Shown one piece after another: positions 46,401-61,400 of a DNA stretch of 64,000 bases. Below the pieces are notes generated by a model. That model did no database searches. It was not told the DNA's origin and saw only the letters and a list, made by a program, of their open reading frames with translations. Every line of letters begins with the position of its first letter. Within the stretch, counting starts at the first letter, position 1. The position numbers and the translations under genes are program-made. The DNA is from Pomphorhynchus laevis. Taxonomy: Eukaryota > Acanthocephala > Palaeacanthocephala > Echinorhynchida > Pomphorhynchidae. Location: the NCBI GenBank assembly GCA_012934845.2, contig WNNJ02000098.1, positions 101,963-165,962 of the forward strand, in the 5' to 3' direction.

Positions 46401-49400
46401 CAGCAAATCACGGTCTAGATAATTTTTGGAACACATCAAAAGTGTTAGTCCTTATTGAGTCAGGAAATGCGGCGGCTTCATATCATGACTACATCTCATG
46501 ACTAATCATGAGATGATCACTAATCATGACTAATCACTTAACTATAACGATTACATATAACGATTGTCTTTCGGAATCAATTTCGCGGATGTTGTATACG
46601 TCCGCGAAATTAAAGAATATATTTTCTTTAATATTTTAAAGAAAATATAAATATAAATTATATAGAGATTATATAATAATCTCTCTAATTATATAGAGAT
46701 TATAAATTATATAAAGATTTATATAAATATAAATCTTTTTATATTTTAAAGAATATAACTAAAGAATATATTTTCTTTAAATACATATTTTATACTTATT
46801 TAAATTTGATTTCTCAGAAATTTAAAATGAAGTGTTAACTGCAGCGTTCAATAAAAGACTTCGATGTATTCACTTTTTTCAATATTTAAAGAAATTTTAT
46901 TTCGCATATATTAATTTGACTTTTAGAAATTTATTCGACAACGTTTCAAATGAAACCATCAAAGATACAATTATTGCAGTTAGTACTTACCTACGGTCAC
47001 AATTTTCACTCACTGGTATAATCTTAACTAATTAAATATAGTAATTTTGGATTACAGGGTCTATTCTTTCCGAAAATGACGACCTTGAAAATGTTACTAT
47101 CATTTACAGAGAAAGAAAGTTCACGCTGCAGCTGTTGCGAAATGACAATTCAAAGAATGTACTGTAAGCACTCAGAAATTCAGCATTAAATTTTTCAGAG
47201 TTCTTCCCGATTAATTCTTATATTTTTTCTCATTTATTATATTTTGACCGTTTTCTTAATACTTAATAAGTCACAATGTATTTAAGATAATCGTAAAATT
47301 GCATTTTATCTCAAAGAATTTTTATCGAATGTTTAACAAATTACCGAAAATAATTTTTTTATCTACATTTGTATTTAGATGGGAATAAATATTTAATTTA
47401 TTTTTATAAATCATTATATTTTAACTTTAGATAGAATAAAAAGGTTAAAAAATAATATTTATTTTTACTTGATATGCTTATAACAAGTAAATATACTTGT
47501 TAAATATATCAGTAATTTTTCATTGGTCGGTTTCATATTTTCCTCATTTGGTTCTTTTTAATCCTATCAACATCACTGTATAGTACAATCAGCGGCGTTG
47601 GACCTCATCATCAGTGAGCCCACGCCTACATTTCGTGTTTCGGTCCTGTTACTGTTTCTGCTGAACTCCCTGTCACCGAAATGCTGGTTTTATATTTGGC
47701 TTATATACCAAATTACACAATTTATGTGTTCTATATTTGGTGTGGGCGGTAACTAATATCCGCAATTTTAATCCACTTCACAACGAATTTTATTATTCGT
47801 TTCTATACAAATTGTTCAATGGACAGTAATATGTCTTTTTACTATTGTGAATATTGCTTACACGAGCCGCTATTCTTCGTTAATCGGTTTCATATTTTCC
47901 TCATTTGGTTCTTTTTAATCTTATCAGCATCGACGATTTTACGCTTTATTATCGACAGTTTACGGTTGACTGTCCGGTGAACAATTCGTATTCACAATAG
48001 CGGTAATTATAAAAAATATATAATTCCTATTACATTGTAACCTATAATTTACAGTTGTTATGTCGAGATTTAAACGCATCTTCAGTGAATAAAATATAAA
48101 CTTATCTTTGCTATTTCGATATCAGATTACTGTCAAAAAATGTTGTTTATCTTGTTATTACGAGATTAATTATTAAAATAATTAATTTCGTTTAAATTAG
48201 GTTATAATAACTTTATGTAATAATAACTTCACACCGGTTAGAATTTAGTTAAAATTATTCCAACTTCATCAAATTTTAGCTAAAAGAGTATTTAGCTAAA
48301 TCAAATTTGAAGATGGTTGAATACAAAGCCTTCTAATGTTCGTTAGTACGTGTTTGAAGCTTTCTATCAGTTTAGCCAATGTATGAACTATTGCAATTTA
48401 TATGAACTATCACTCTGTATACATTTTCAACAAGTCAGATTTTCAGCAATATGATGTACAATTTAAATATTTATAAATATTTATAAATATTATTTATATT
48501 AGATAAATATTTATATTCGATAAATATTTATCTAATATTTATCAATATATATTGGAAAATATATATCTAATACTCTAATTTTTGTTTCATTCGCTTAATT
48601 ATTATTTTTTTCAAATTATATTTATTATGTCATATTAATTAATATTTGTGATGTATTAAGTTGCAACTCGAGATAAGTAGCTTTAAAATATCCATTACCA
48701 ACAACGGTCATTTGTGTCAAATAAATATGGGTTAAAAAAGTGTCTTCGATATAAAAACTTAATTGTTTTAATTGTTTAATCTGATTACAATATAAATCCT
48801 TTTATTGCTGTCACAATATGAAGAATTTCCGTTTGGAGAGGAAAAAGCTGTCAGACGCCCTAAATGATCAAACATCTGCTATTGTGAATGAATCGAATTA
48901 TGTACAGCATGAAATTGCTTGCGATGGATTGGGTTGTGATATATGGACTAAAGTGATAATGCCAAGAGCAAACCCGAAAAAAATATTTTGAGAGGAAGTT
49001 TATATTTGGATTTTGTTCTGCCTATATAAGCGATGAGTTTACAAACGAAATAAAGGATTTTAAATCATAAATAAGGATTGTGCAAGCGGAGTTTTATGGT
49101 ATGGATTCAAAAATTATATCAGAAGTTGAAAAGAGGTCCACTATACCAGATAAGAGTCGTGATTCGGTTACAACATTCGCAAAGTTTGCTTCACAATCAA
49201 TGGAAACGTTCATACAACGGTATTGCAGTAATTGCATCGTAATTAATTCGTACTTAATTTTCATACATTAACTAAAGAATTAAACACAGAAGAAAAACGT
49301 AAAGAAAATGTTATAATTAATGGATCTGTACCAAGTGAAGATGATGAAGCATTGGCATTCCCTTTTAATATTTTTAATATTTCCGTTTAACAAAACGCAA

Positions 49401-52400
49401 TATATCTATGAGAATATTGTGAAGTCAATATTGTGTTAATTCTTTAGGCGATATTTTTCTGTCAGGTTAATTGTGTAAAATCAAGTTAGAGACCAGATTT
49501 GAATTTCAATTTCTTTAAATTTGAGATCTTCAGATTCATTCAAAGTGTAATTGATTGCCTTAAAATAATAATTATCGATGTTATTCCTATTATGCCTTTG
49601 ATACTGTTAATATTTATCTTTTAATTTTGTATTGATAACCTTAAATTGAAATTGTAAAATTATTTAAATTTACCATTGGTTAATTTAAATCGAACTTCTT
49701 CTCTAGACATTCTATAAATGCTTTAATTTATTAAGTGATACCAATTTTGTTTTACCGTTTCATGTAGCCTTGATTGTTGGGATAATGACATGCCAGAAAT
49801 ACTGCCTAATTATTTGATTAGTTCAACTTGTTCGGCATCTTTAGCGTGCGCCAATTCAATTGTTATCTTGTTACGAGAAATTGACGGTAAATGTGTCTAC
49901 AATATTTTTATTAAATTGTAATTTTCTATGTTTACAACACTGCGAAGATGAAAGAAAAAACGTTATAACTGAATGCACGTGGTGTGGAATTTTAAGTACG
50001 CTATATTTCCTTGCTGAACAATGGTTGGTAATGCCAGAATATAAAATTTAATACTCCCCACTTTCATTAGCATTGATCAGATTCTGTGCATTACGATTTT
50101 GGACACACTTCGCAATCTGACCTCAAGTTGGAATGCAACATCACTGGCATATCATGAATATCTGAAAGCACAATGCAGACTTGTTATTCCTCCAGTATAC
50201 TCTTTGCATTGCCTCTCAAATCATTACGGAATTTCAAAACGATCCGAAGTCAAAATTACAGTTGAAAATGAAAAAAGCTATTATAGAAAAGTTGCAGCCC
50301 TTAGTGGCCAATCTCCCGTTATACCTACAACAACGATACCCGTGCTCGTAAGTACCACTTTGACACAATGTAATTGAAATGTAATTTAATACGACAAACT
50401 GTAGTATTAAGAAAATTAGATTATTTACGACATCGATACAAAATGTATAAAAATATGATTCAATTTTAATAATTGATGCTCGTTGATTAGTTTTTATAGA
50501 ACTTTGAATTGAATGAATGAAGTAAACGTTATATACAACTAAATCTTTTGAATATTTTATTTTTGTAATTTTTATTTTATTTACTTTTTTAATTGATATA
50601 TTTTATTTTTCATTAAATTTTATATTTTTACTTTTAGATCTGATTATTTCCAAACTTAATACGCTGTGTAAATAAAATACCATGAAAGTTCGTCATTTCC
50701 GATTTCCCAGATTATTTAAACTCTGTTTCTTTTATTTCTTGAAACGGTTCGTTAACGAAACAAATATGTATCATTGGCTGATCCGCTAAATGACTGATTC
50801 GATTGCTAAATGATGCCACCTAAAAAATGTGATAATATTTATTAAAAATAATGTCACGTGATATGATATATGACATGTATATATGACATATATGACATGA
50901 TATGTTATATGATACCACCTATTATATCATAATAATATAAGATTACAGTGAATTCCACCAAATACATTGCCACATTGTGTCAATGTATAAGAAAGACATT
51001 CCTCGATTTTATTTTATTATAATTTTTTGTTCAATTTAAATCACTCGATAAACGTTATTATAGTAAGATACCGCAGTAAGTTATGAAATATACTGTATTC
51101 TATATAAATTAGAAAATATTTAAAAATATTTAGATTTCATTCCGAGAAATCCTTTCTTGTCAGTCACTGGTTACGTTTATATCTGACAATTTTCACACTT
51201 TCGACTTGGAAATGTGGACAGATATCATGTGTACACTTCAGGTTGGTAAATGTAATTGATAGGCAATGTAATTGATTTGAAATAATGAATTATTAGAAAA
51301 ATGAATAATATCTTGATAATTAATCAAGATAATTATCGTTTCGTCATCTGTGCTGAAAACTACTGCAGCGACCACAATTTCTGATGTGCTTTAAAACTAT
51401 TTTGGTGTAATTTGACAAAAATTGATTCGACAAAATGTTTAAAAGCAAAAACTATAACAATTGAATATTAAAATACAAATTACAATATTCAAATAAAACG
51501 ATAAACAACTCAACCATATTGTGCATTAAAATACTTTAACATTAATATAAATTAATATTAAAAATTTTAAATTAATAAAAATACAAAGAATTTAATTTAA
51601 TACAAAATAATATCATTAAACCGTTTTAATTTATAATATTACCGTTTTATTGTAATCAATTGTTTATTGTAATCCTGATGATGATAGCAGGTGTTATCGA
51701 AATATAGAATTTTTGGATAATTTCTGCTTCTTTCTTCCTGTAATAACTTTATATTTGAAATGGAAGAAGATTATGGGTTTAGTATTTATTATATAATACT
51801 AAATAACTGCAATAATAATATTGTAAATAATAACATATAAATATGTTGATAATGTAACTACATATAAATATGTTGTTAAAATATGGATTACACAGTCTTC
51901 TGGAATCAATTCGGATACAGTATTTATAACATATTTCTGGGGTGCGTTAGCATAAGTTAATAAAATAAATTGTATAAAAAGGCGAAAAGTCTTTTTCAAT
52001 TGTATTTTTTATCTCCTAGTATTTTTATTGAAAAGTCTCTCGCTGAAACGCTTATCTTTGTTTTTACCGGTTTAATCTTTAAAAGTTCATATATGGTCGT
52101 ACCCTTAACTACGGATTCTGAACAACGGTCTTACTGGTTCATTAAGGATCGCAACTGCATTAAGCTGAAAACAACTTTATTTAAACGTTTCGACCACGAT
52201 TATCTTTATCAATTATATTTAGGTAATGTGTCATTGACACATCTGCCGTGTTGTAACAAGAGCAGGCAGGCTATTGTATGTGTATATTTTTACATCAAGA
52301 ATATTCAGTCTGATTGCTCTGCAAAACGCTAGGATATTAAGAATACTAAGAATATTCTTAGAATACTAATGAGCTTAGTATTCTTTAAAAATATACTTAG

Positions 52401-55400
52401 ATTGACTGAATTGAAGGCTTTTAAATAGTCGATGAATATTTAATCTAAGGGTAACATTTGAATGAATAGCCTTGTCGAGTACGAACTTGCTTGCAGGAGT
52501 TGCAGAACAATGTTGTCCAAACCAAAATGCTCTTCGGGTTACTTGTGCTAGCACAAAGTATAAAATCGATGAGCAATTGCAAGTGAAGTGAGTTTATAAG
52601 AATGATTAAAGAACGCTATATCGTTATAGAAGTCGGTTAATAAAAGGGAACCTTTTCCCTTAAAAAACTTTTATAACACATTTCTACCAATCGTAGGTAA
52701 TTGTTTAACATACAGGAGTTGAAAATAAACAACCAGTACGAAGATATGATAGGAAATATTGCTTTTATCTGTTCTGCTCACAATTTATTGCTGCCACCAG
52801 CTCTCTTGCCTGACAATCCCAAAGAATAAGTTTGAAAACGGAAAAATTAGGGGGTCGTTTCTAAGTGAGTTTTCAAGGGTAATATCCGAGATGTGAACTG
52901 AATTGTCTTTAGAAAGAAGTTAGGATAAGATCTTCTCAAAGTCAATTTTCTACTTTCTGAGATTGAATTTAGAAGACGTGCAAATTGTTTTCTTGAAGAG
53001 AAACCAAGAAAATTTTTCTGTGAATTTTAAAAGTTTAATTTCTTCAAGACGTAGGGAGTGAGATGAAATAGCGCGGATTGTTTGCAATAAATACTGCGAA
53101 GATATGTGTACTCCTTGTTTATTGCTTTTTCAAAACGTAATTGTCGAGCGTTTTGTTTAACCTTGCGCAGTGGCTCTGATAAGTGGATGTTTAATACGCT
53201 TGACGATTTTGGTTGCGTTAAACAAAACCTTTGCTTTTAACATGGGTATAAGAGTGCTATGATTTCATAACTGTAATCGATGGAGCCTGCTTGAAGAATA
53301 GAATATTAATTTCTTAAAAAAAGAATAATTTAAATACGTTAAATCTAAGTTTCGCAAATTGAGAAGTAGTGGATAAAGTTATTTAGTTACTATACAATAG
53401 TATAACACCTGTTTATGCCACCGTGTTTTAGAGTGTTTTAGAGACCTCAGTGCTAGTAAAAAAGGATATCCTTATCAGCTTTTACCATTAGTTGTATTAT
53501 AAGACTTTTGTCTGACGGAATAGTGAATATCTAAACCAATAGTACAAGCGTACTAGGTAAGTTGACCTAGTTTCTTGGAAACTATGTTTTCGACAAGAGC
53601 CACGACTGAAATTTCATCAATGATATCTGCAGCCCAACAACTATGATTGAAGTAACAAGCGATTACTGCAAAATCATTAGTTTATATACCACTCAGTATT
53701 GCAATGATAAAATAAAGCCTTAGTCGGTAAAGTGTGGTTTCGCGACAAGGATTATTCCTCTTACTGGCCGATTTCTTAGAACCTTATGAAATTTCAAATA
53801 TCCTGAAGTTTTTTATTAGAATAGGAAACGTGATTGAAGTTTAAGCGAGAACAAGTCATAACACGATTTGTCATATAGAAAATCGTCGTGAGTCAGTATT
53901 GAATACCTTCAACATTATAAATGCTCATTTTAAGATGATAACTATTTGATGTGACAGATTATAAGTTACACTGGGATAAGCAGCAAGTAAGATTTTGACC
54001 ACTTTTATGAGATGACAGTCCTTCTGAACGAATACAAGCAATATTATTAATATAACGTCACCAGTAATTTTTAATTCATATAACCACCATATGTGGAGTG
54101 ACGAATCTTAGCATCTGTGCTAGAGCTTTGCTCGTGCTTTGTAGCTATAAAGCTTTTGCTAGTTCATTGTGCTTCAGCTGTACACAAACGAGTTGCTTGT
54201 CCAGCAACCTTATTAGGCTGATGAAGGAATGAACGATAGCACACGTGCTGTCCTGTGAAGCCACTGATTACGCAAACCATATCAGATGTAAGGCTGGTAA
54301 CCGGTAAAGGAGCGTGCGCTTAGTGAATTTCTTTCAGAGGTTTACTGAGGATTAAGTACTGTCGAAGTTGTGTAGCTACATGACCACACTGATGAGATAA
54401 CCCTGTAGTGATGAGTATACTAATGTCGAAACGCCTCATTGGAGGCTAGGCATTTGTGGTAGGCGCATTTCGGATTGAGCTTACCGACGAAGGTTGTAAA
54501 AAAGCATGCAGGTTTATACTTTCCTGTTCGTGTTAATAAAAAAGTTTTATTAAAATTATTTCTTATTAATACAAGCAATGTTAACTGTCGCTGATAGTAT
54601 TTATTCTATCGAGGGGTCAACTGTGTTACAATGTGTACAAAGTTTCGCCAATCACAAATGTGTCATCTGGATGAACTGTTTGACACTCACTGAGTTGCTT
54701 CCTTTATATACCCGGCGTTTCTCTCTCATGATAAGCCAAATTGAAATTTTTTAGAGTATCGAATAGTTTTAGATAATGAAGAATAGTTCTATATACTGTT
54801 TACACTGGGGTAAACACCAATTCACAATTTCAGCAATTATTTGACAACTACTTAGTTTTGCCCACTACTCAAGTTATTTGCTTAAGAAAAATTATATTTA
54901 ATGTATTAAATATAATACATTATGAAATTTTACGTATTGTAAAATTAGTATATATCATATATGTTTTATACTATTAATTTAATATATAGCGTAAATAGTA
55001 TAAATTAGATATTAACAATATTATAAATAATATTATAATTTGTATATTATAATTATTTAATATCAAATTTTATTTTTGTTATTAAATTAATTTAAAATTA
55101 AGTAAAAGCTAACCTTAAGGTTTTCCAGTTTGTCAACAATTTATAAAGACATATTTTACGCTAACAATATAGCGAACAGTTTGGATTAGTTTATTAATAT
55201 TTTTTGTATGAAAGTATTTTCTCTCAAAATGTTTAGCAACTCAAATATGTTACCTAAATTTAGACGTTCTGTTGGACTATTGGTTATGTTCAATCTTTAA
55301 AAGGCGGACTTGAATTTTCCCCCCTTCCCAGCGGATCAGTAACCTTTCTCAGTGATTTCACTGTTGATCATATTGATCAACTTATCAAAGGCATTCAATG

Positions 55401-58400
55401 TTTATTCAAACAAAACTGGTATTGTTATTAGTTACCTTGATTTTCATGGTGTGAAATTGTGTGCTAGCGAGTTAATTTCTAAAGCCGATCTTGCACTTAT
55501 TGAATCACTGACAGCGCTAGGCCAAGAAAATCTCGACGAATCTGTATTCGTTAAGGTAACTGCTTTATTTTTATATAAAAAATATTAGCTCTTTGGTTAG
55601 AACGACAGGGTGTGTTTGTTTGCAGCCGCGTGCCTTATTGAAGTTTCAAATGCTCATTTAAATTCCGTAGCTAATTGGTGGACTAACGTGATGACACATT
55701 TGCATAAGGTATTTGAAAACACTTTTTATCGTTGTTAGGTTCATTTTCATTATTTAAGGGTTGCTCGAGTGAGAACGAGTACGTTCAAAATTATTACGTC
55801 GTCGCTATATGCACTATATCTCACTTTGCACTAAAACACTTCGGCTTTGATGTATTTAAAAGTTTGAAAGAATTTTATTTTCGAATTTATTTGTAGAATT
55901 GTGCCGTGGTTGGAAGAGTGCTTGACGAAATTCAGCAATTGTTTGATGATAATCGTTCTCATGTGATCAGACGACGCCAAATCGATTCTATCAATCGCAT
56001 CCTTCGGGATTTAGGGCACAATCTCGACGTGGTTTCTTGGATCAAAGTTTTCAAAATAATGGAATGTTTAAGCTTAGATATATTAAGGTAATATTTCGTG
56101 TTATAAAGTATAAGTTTAAAAAATCCACGAATTTGGAATTTTATTCCAAATATTAACGTGTATTTGAATTTAAAGTTTTAGATTTCCCATTTTTCGCTTT
56201 GATTGCAAAAATTCGCATTCTTACGTTTTTAGTGCTGAAATCACTGCAAACGCCTTCTCTTGTATTGATTTAATGTGCGCGGAGCTGTTGCCTGACGTCC
56301 CTATGGCGTGTATGGTAAATCTATTGCAGATCATAGCAAATTTTACGAAAACAGACCTGAATATAGCACTGAGTGCAACTGTTTTACTTTGGCGCACCAT
56401 CGACTTTATTTTAGCTAATCACACACTTGATTGCGACCAGTATTATTTGCAGGCGTGTGAAATTCTATGCTTGCTATGTCTTGATGATAGACAGGAAGTC
56501 AGAAAAAGTGCGGTTCAAAGCTTAGTTTTACTAATAAACAATTGCTCATCTAAGTTTACTACTAAAGACAGCTGGCAGACATTGATAAATAATTGTCTAC
56601 TTAAATCATTATCGAATCTGGAGGTTTCCGAAGCTAACGAGAATTTTTCTAAAAGCGAAACCTACCAAGCATTGCTAAGTGGGACTTCTGATTTTATATG
56701 TAAGCTAAGACACGATCACTTCTCATGCGAATCCCTAACAGGTTAGCTACCTATTTTATATAACAATAAAATTGCTCTTAAAAAGTTTTTAATTAAATGG
56801 AAATTTATTTGAATTCCCAGGTAAGCGATATTAATAAATTTAGCATTAATCTAAGTTTTCACTATTGAGCTCGACTCCAAATTATAAATAAATAATTATT
56901 ATCTATAAAAATTAATTTATTAAATAAATTAATTTAATAAGTTATTAATTTATATAATTAATATATTAATATTAATTTATTAAATTAATTAAATAAAAAT
57001 TAATTAATAAATTAACTAAATTAATTAATAAATAAATCAGATTTAAATAAATAAATTAATTAATTAAAATTAATAACCTGGATTCCTCATCGATAAGATC
57101 GACAATCAAATTGATTCCAATTTGTTCTAGGTTCAACACTAAAACTTTAATTTTTTGTAGTGATCGTTGATTTTGGTCGTTACTTTTATTTTAGTAGTTG
57201 TTCGTCACATACTGAAATTTAATAATTTATGAAATTTAATTTATTCCTAGTTTATTTTAAAGTATTTCCTCGTTTTTGCGTTTATTTATAGAATATTTTT
57301 AATCTAAATTATTTACAAATATTTTTGAATATATTCCATATTTATATTTTGATGTTCAACATTCAAGCTTATATTTCAATCCTTTGTCAATTAGACAATT
57401 GTTTAAACTGGTTTTATCTCTTAAATTCTACATATTCACCGTTCTGGATGATCATCATTAAAAATGTGCGAAATAAATCAATTCAGCTAACTGAGTCTAC
57501 GTATTTAATATAATTATAAAATAAATAAATAAAAATAATATTGCTAAATCAATAAATCAAAATTTAATAATTAGATTTATATAACTTATAAAACTAATAT
57601 AAAATTTATATCAAGTCAAAATAAAATATTGAAATTTAAAATAAAAGTTAATTTTTATGAATTGACAAATAAATAACAGAAATTGTATCAGAATAAGGAT
57701 TAAAGCTGAAATTGGCTATAATGTAGAGTCACTTCGAAGTTATGTAAAGTGGATATCGTGCTATTTGATTAATTGCTCATTTAGGATGCAAATGGACGAG
57801 TTCTCGTAAACGTTTACTCTTATCGTGGACAAATTATCAACAATCCATATCATATCGATTATATCATCAGATAAATTGACTTTTAGTCAAAAAGTCACTT
57901 TATACAAATTGACTTTTATTTTAAATTTCAATTTTAAATTTTAACTTGAAGTTAAAATTACACATCAACATTTTCTGATTATATAGAAATAGGAGTCGAA
58001 ACCTGATAATATAGCAGTTCCTCCTGATGGCCTCTAATCCTAATTATGATACAATGTCTGTTATTTATTAGTCAATTCATAAAAATTGACTTTTATTTTA
58101 AATTTCAATTTTAAATTTTAACTTGAAGTAAGTTATATGAAATATTTATAAATTATTTATAATTATTTATTAATGTCGAATCATATCAGATAACTGAGTC
58201 TACATATTTTATACGATATATAAATAAAAATAAAGATAAATAATAAATATTTATGATTTTATACAAATAGAATTTACATAACGATTAAATTTGGATCTTG
58301 TGTATTATCTTCCTCCAGGGGGAGGTCGTTGTCCAATAAAGATGGGGGACAGTGGTTTGTAAATGAATCAATTCAGCTAACGCGGTCTGAGTATTTAATA

Positions 58401-61400
58401 TAATTATAAAATAAAAAATAAATAAATAAAAATAAATAAGTAAAAATAAATAAAAATAATAATGCTAAATCAATAAATCAAAATTTAATAATTAGATAAT
58501 AAATAATTATAAATAATTGTTTTTAGATTTTCTATAATTTAAATCAAGTTAAAATAAAAAAATTAAAATTTAAAATAAAAGTCATTTTTATGAATTGACT
58601 AATAAATAACAGACGTTGTATCAGAATAAGGAATACAAGTCATCAGGAGGAAGTGTTATGCTATCAGGTTTCGTTCCCTATTCATCAACCCAACATAGCA
58701 GCGGGACCAAACACGTGCTAATGACTTATTTCATCTATTAAAATTTGGTTATCTAGAATCTTATTCTAATACAAAGTGTGTTATTTGCTGTCCATTCGTA
58801 AAAATTTTCCGCTAATGATTTTAAATTTATTTTTAATCTTATTGTGTTGATTTATTTATTCTGTTTGATGATATTTATATAGTAACATAGTAACCTAAAT
58901 TATTTAAATGATTTTGAAGAAAACCAATATCGTTACAAATTGTTGCAATTATTAAAATTTCATTATTTAATGTATTATATTTTATATTATATGGTATGCA
59001 TGAATGCTCATGCAAAAATATGTTTCTTGTAAATTTAAATATGTCATCTTTGCGATATAAATTAATAGTAGTTTTAGTTAATGTTAATTTAATATTCATA
59101 TCTATAAAACGTATTTATCATCAATATTGGCTTTATAAAGAAAAGGGCTACCTTTTCTTTATAGAAAAGGGCTACCTTTTCTGATTATTTATTCTAATAC
59201 AATGCATATTATTTATTATCCATCCATAAACGTTTTTCGCTTAAAAGTTTAAATTATTTTTTATAATATTGTTTTGATTCATATATATTTAAATATTTAA
59301 ATTTAACTATTTTCTGTTTAATGATAGTAACCTAGTTTAAATAAAAGATTGAAATTAAAAATTAACGTATTTCCTCTGATAAAATTTGATTATTTTATTA
59401 TATCTTATTCTAATACAAAGTATATTATTTATTATCCATCCATAAAAATTTGTCACTTAAGAGTTTAAATTTATTTTTAATATTATTGTGTTGATTTATA
59501 TATTTTACTATTTTCTGCTTGATGTTATTTTTATAGTAACCTAGTTTAAAATATGCATCTATTAAATTATTTAAATGATTTTGAAGAAAGCCAATATCAT
59601 TACATATTGTTGCAATTCTTAAAATTTCATTATTTAATGTATTATATTTTATATTATATGGTATGCATGAATGCTCATGCAAAAATATGTTTCTTGTTAA
59701 TTTAAATATGTCATCTTTAAGTGATAAATTAAAAGTAGTTTTAGTTGTTAATTTTATGTTCATATCTAGATATATACCTTCTTTATCATCAATATTGGTT
59801 ATATTACGAATGAGGCTACCTGGATAAATCTGTTCACTTTTTGAATAAAACGTGTTAGAGTTAAATACACATATATTATCAATGTATCGAAACATGTATT
59901 TCATGTATTTATATAGTTTAGATTTAGTTTTTACACAGTTATGAACAAATTCATATTCTATAAAGCTTAAAAACAAGTCAGCTATAATTGTGCTAATATC
60001 ACCTTTAATTGGAATTAAATTCCAATTATTTTACTTGTCCTACTTTTAAATAATTTTTATTTATCAAAATATCTGTTGTAATATTGTAGCGATAATATTG
60101 CAATATAGTAATGCAAATTTAGATATATTGATTGCGATACGACGTTCATAAAAATAAACACAAATACGGAAAAATAAACACATAATAAATTATTAATAAT
60201 TTATTATAATAATAATTTATTACATAATTTATTATATAAATTATGTGTTTATTATATATAATATAATAAACACATATATAATATTTCACATATAACGGTG
60301 AAATATTGGAAACACAGTGTGCTACTACTATCTCACATTGACACATATCTTTTATTTGTCTAAATATAGATGTCCCTACTTTTAAATAATTTTGATTCAT
60401 CAAAATATTTAATGATTCTATTAATTCAATTTTATCCATATATTTATATTTACTTGATGGTTTAATTTTTGTTAGATAGGCGTTATAATTATTATAACAT
60501 ATATATGTATATCTTTTTCCGAATATAAGATTAATTAATTTTACTAACGCTTCTTTAATATCTACTAAATCTAGATTTGTATAAAGCGTACTAAAATCGT
60601 ATGTATTTATATTTTGAAAATTTATTCCTTTTGTCTGTTCTAAAAATTCTTTTGTATAATTAATACTGAAATAGTATTTTATACCAGTATTAATTTTGAT
60701 TACCTTACAATATGTTTTGAAGTGTGCTTTAATTACTTTAAGTATTTTATTCATATAGACAGAAAGTGGTTTTAATGTACATTTAAACGCACTACATATG
60801 AACCTAGGTTTTATTGGACTTTTATGTAATTTTGGATTTCAATATAATATAGGTATAGTTTTATTATTTGATTCAACCTTTATACCCTTTTTATTTAATA
60901 TTGAACAGATACTTGTGATAATTGTTTCTAAACTCAAATCACTAATTCATAGTGATTTGTATGATTCGGGCATAGTGATCTGTGTTTATAGTGAATAAAG
61001 TCGATAGTGTAATTTGACCTCTAATAAAAGTTAAGAAAATTGCTGAGAGCAGAAATTTATTAATGCCACTTATTCTCTCACCGTTGCATTTGAGAAAAAT
61101 AGTGATATATATTCAATGTATATAATTCAACATATAAAAAATTGATTTTAAATTTAATATAAAATTGCTTATTTGATTTCTATTCAAACAAGATGAATGA
61201 TATTGATATTTTATGAAAATTAAGTTTTTTTTTCATTTCATATAAACTTTCATTTTTTTCATTTTTGCCTCATTTTTAATTTTGAATTCAAACATTTTAG
61301 TGTTTACAAAAAATTTTACATTAAAATTTATATTTTTATGAACTTGGAAAAAATAAAAATAAAATAAAAATAAAAAAATTAAATAAAAATAAAATAGTGG

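Larger units (their letters stand above)
47164..48817. other. Intron 11, AT-rich with dispersed repeats
   Basis: No gene. It holds a 46-bp direct repeat (GGTTTCATATTTTCCTCATT at 47,529 and 47,886) and the hammerhead-like motif at 47,600-47,646. Inverted words are CTATTGTGAAT near 47,845 and ATTCACAATAG near 47,990. Confidence 0.55.

Noticed and set aside
46161-46418. 85-codon plus-strand ORF in intron 9
   Set aside because: Low-complexity AT-driven frame; splicing it into MON2 gives an immediate stop.
51970-52332. 120-codon plus-strand ORF in intron 15
   Set aside because: No domain, no MON2 similarity and no splice phase that fits. Kept only as a note in the intron description.
55419-55432. 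Apparent 13-nt micro-intron or frameshift in MON2
   Set aside because: A 49-nt GT-AG intron (55,419-55,467) restores the frame and matches the size of the other short introns.
57980-58050. Hammerhead in the Penelope-like 3' UTR (CGAAACCTGAT and CCTGATGG words)
   Set aside because: The words are present but no stems support the fold in either order.
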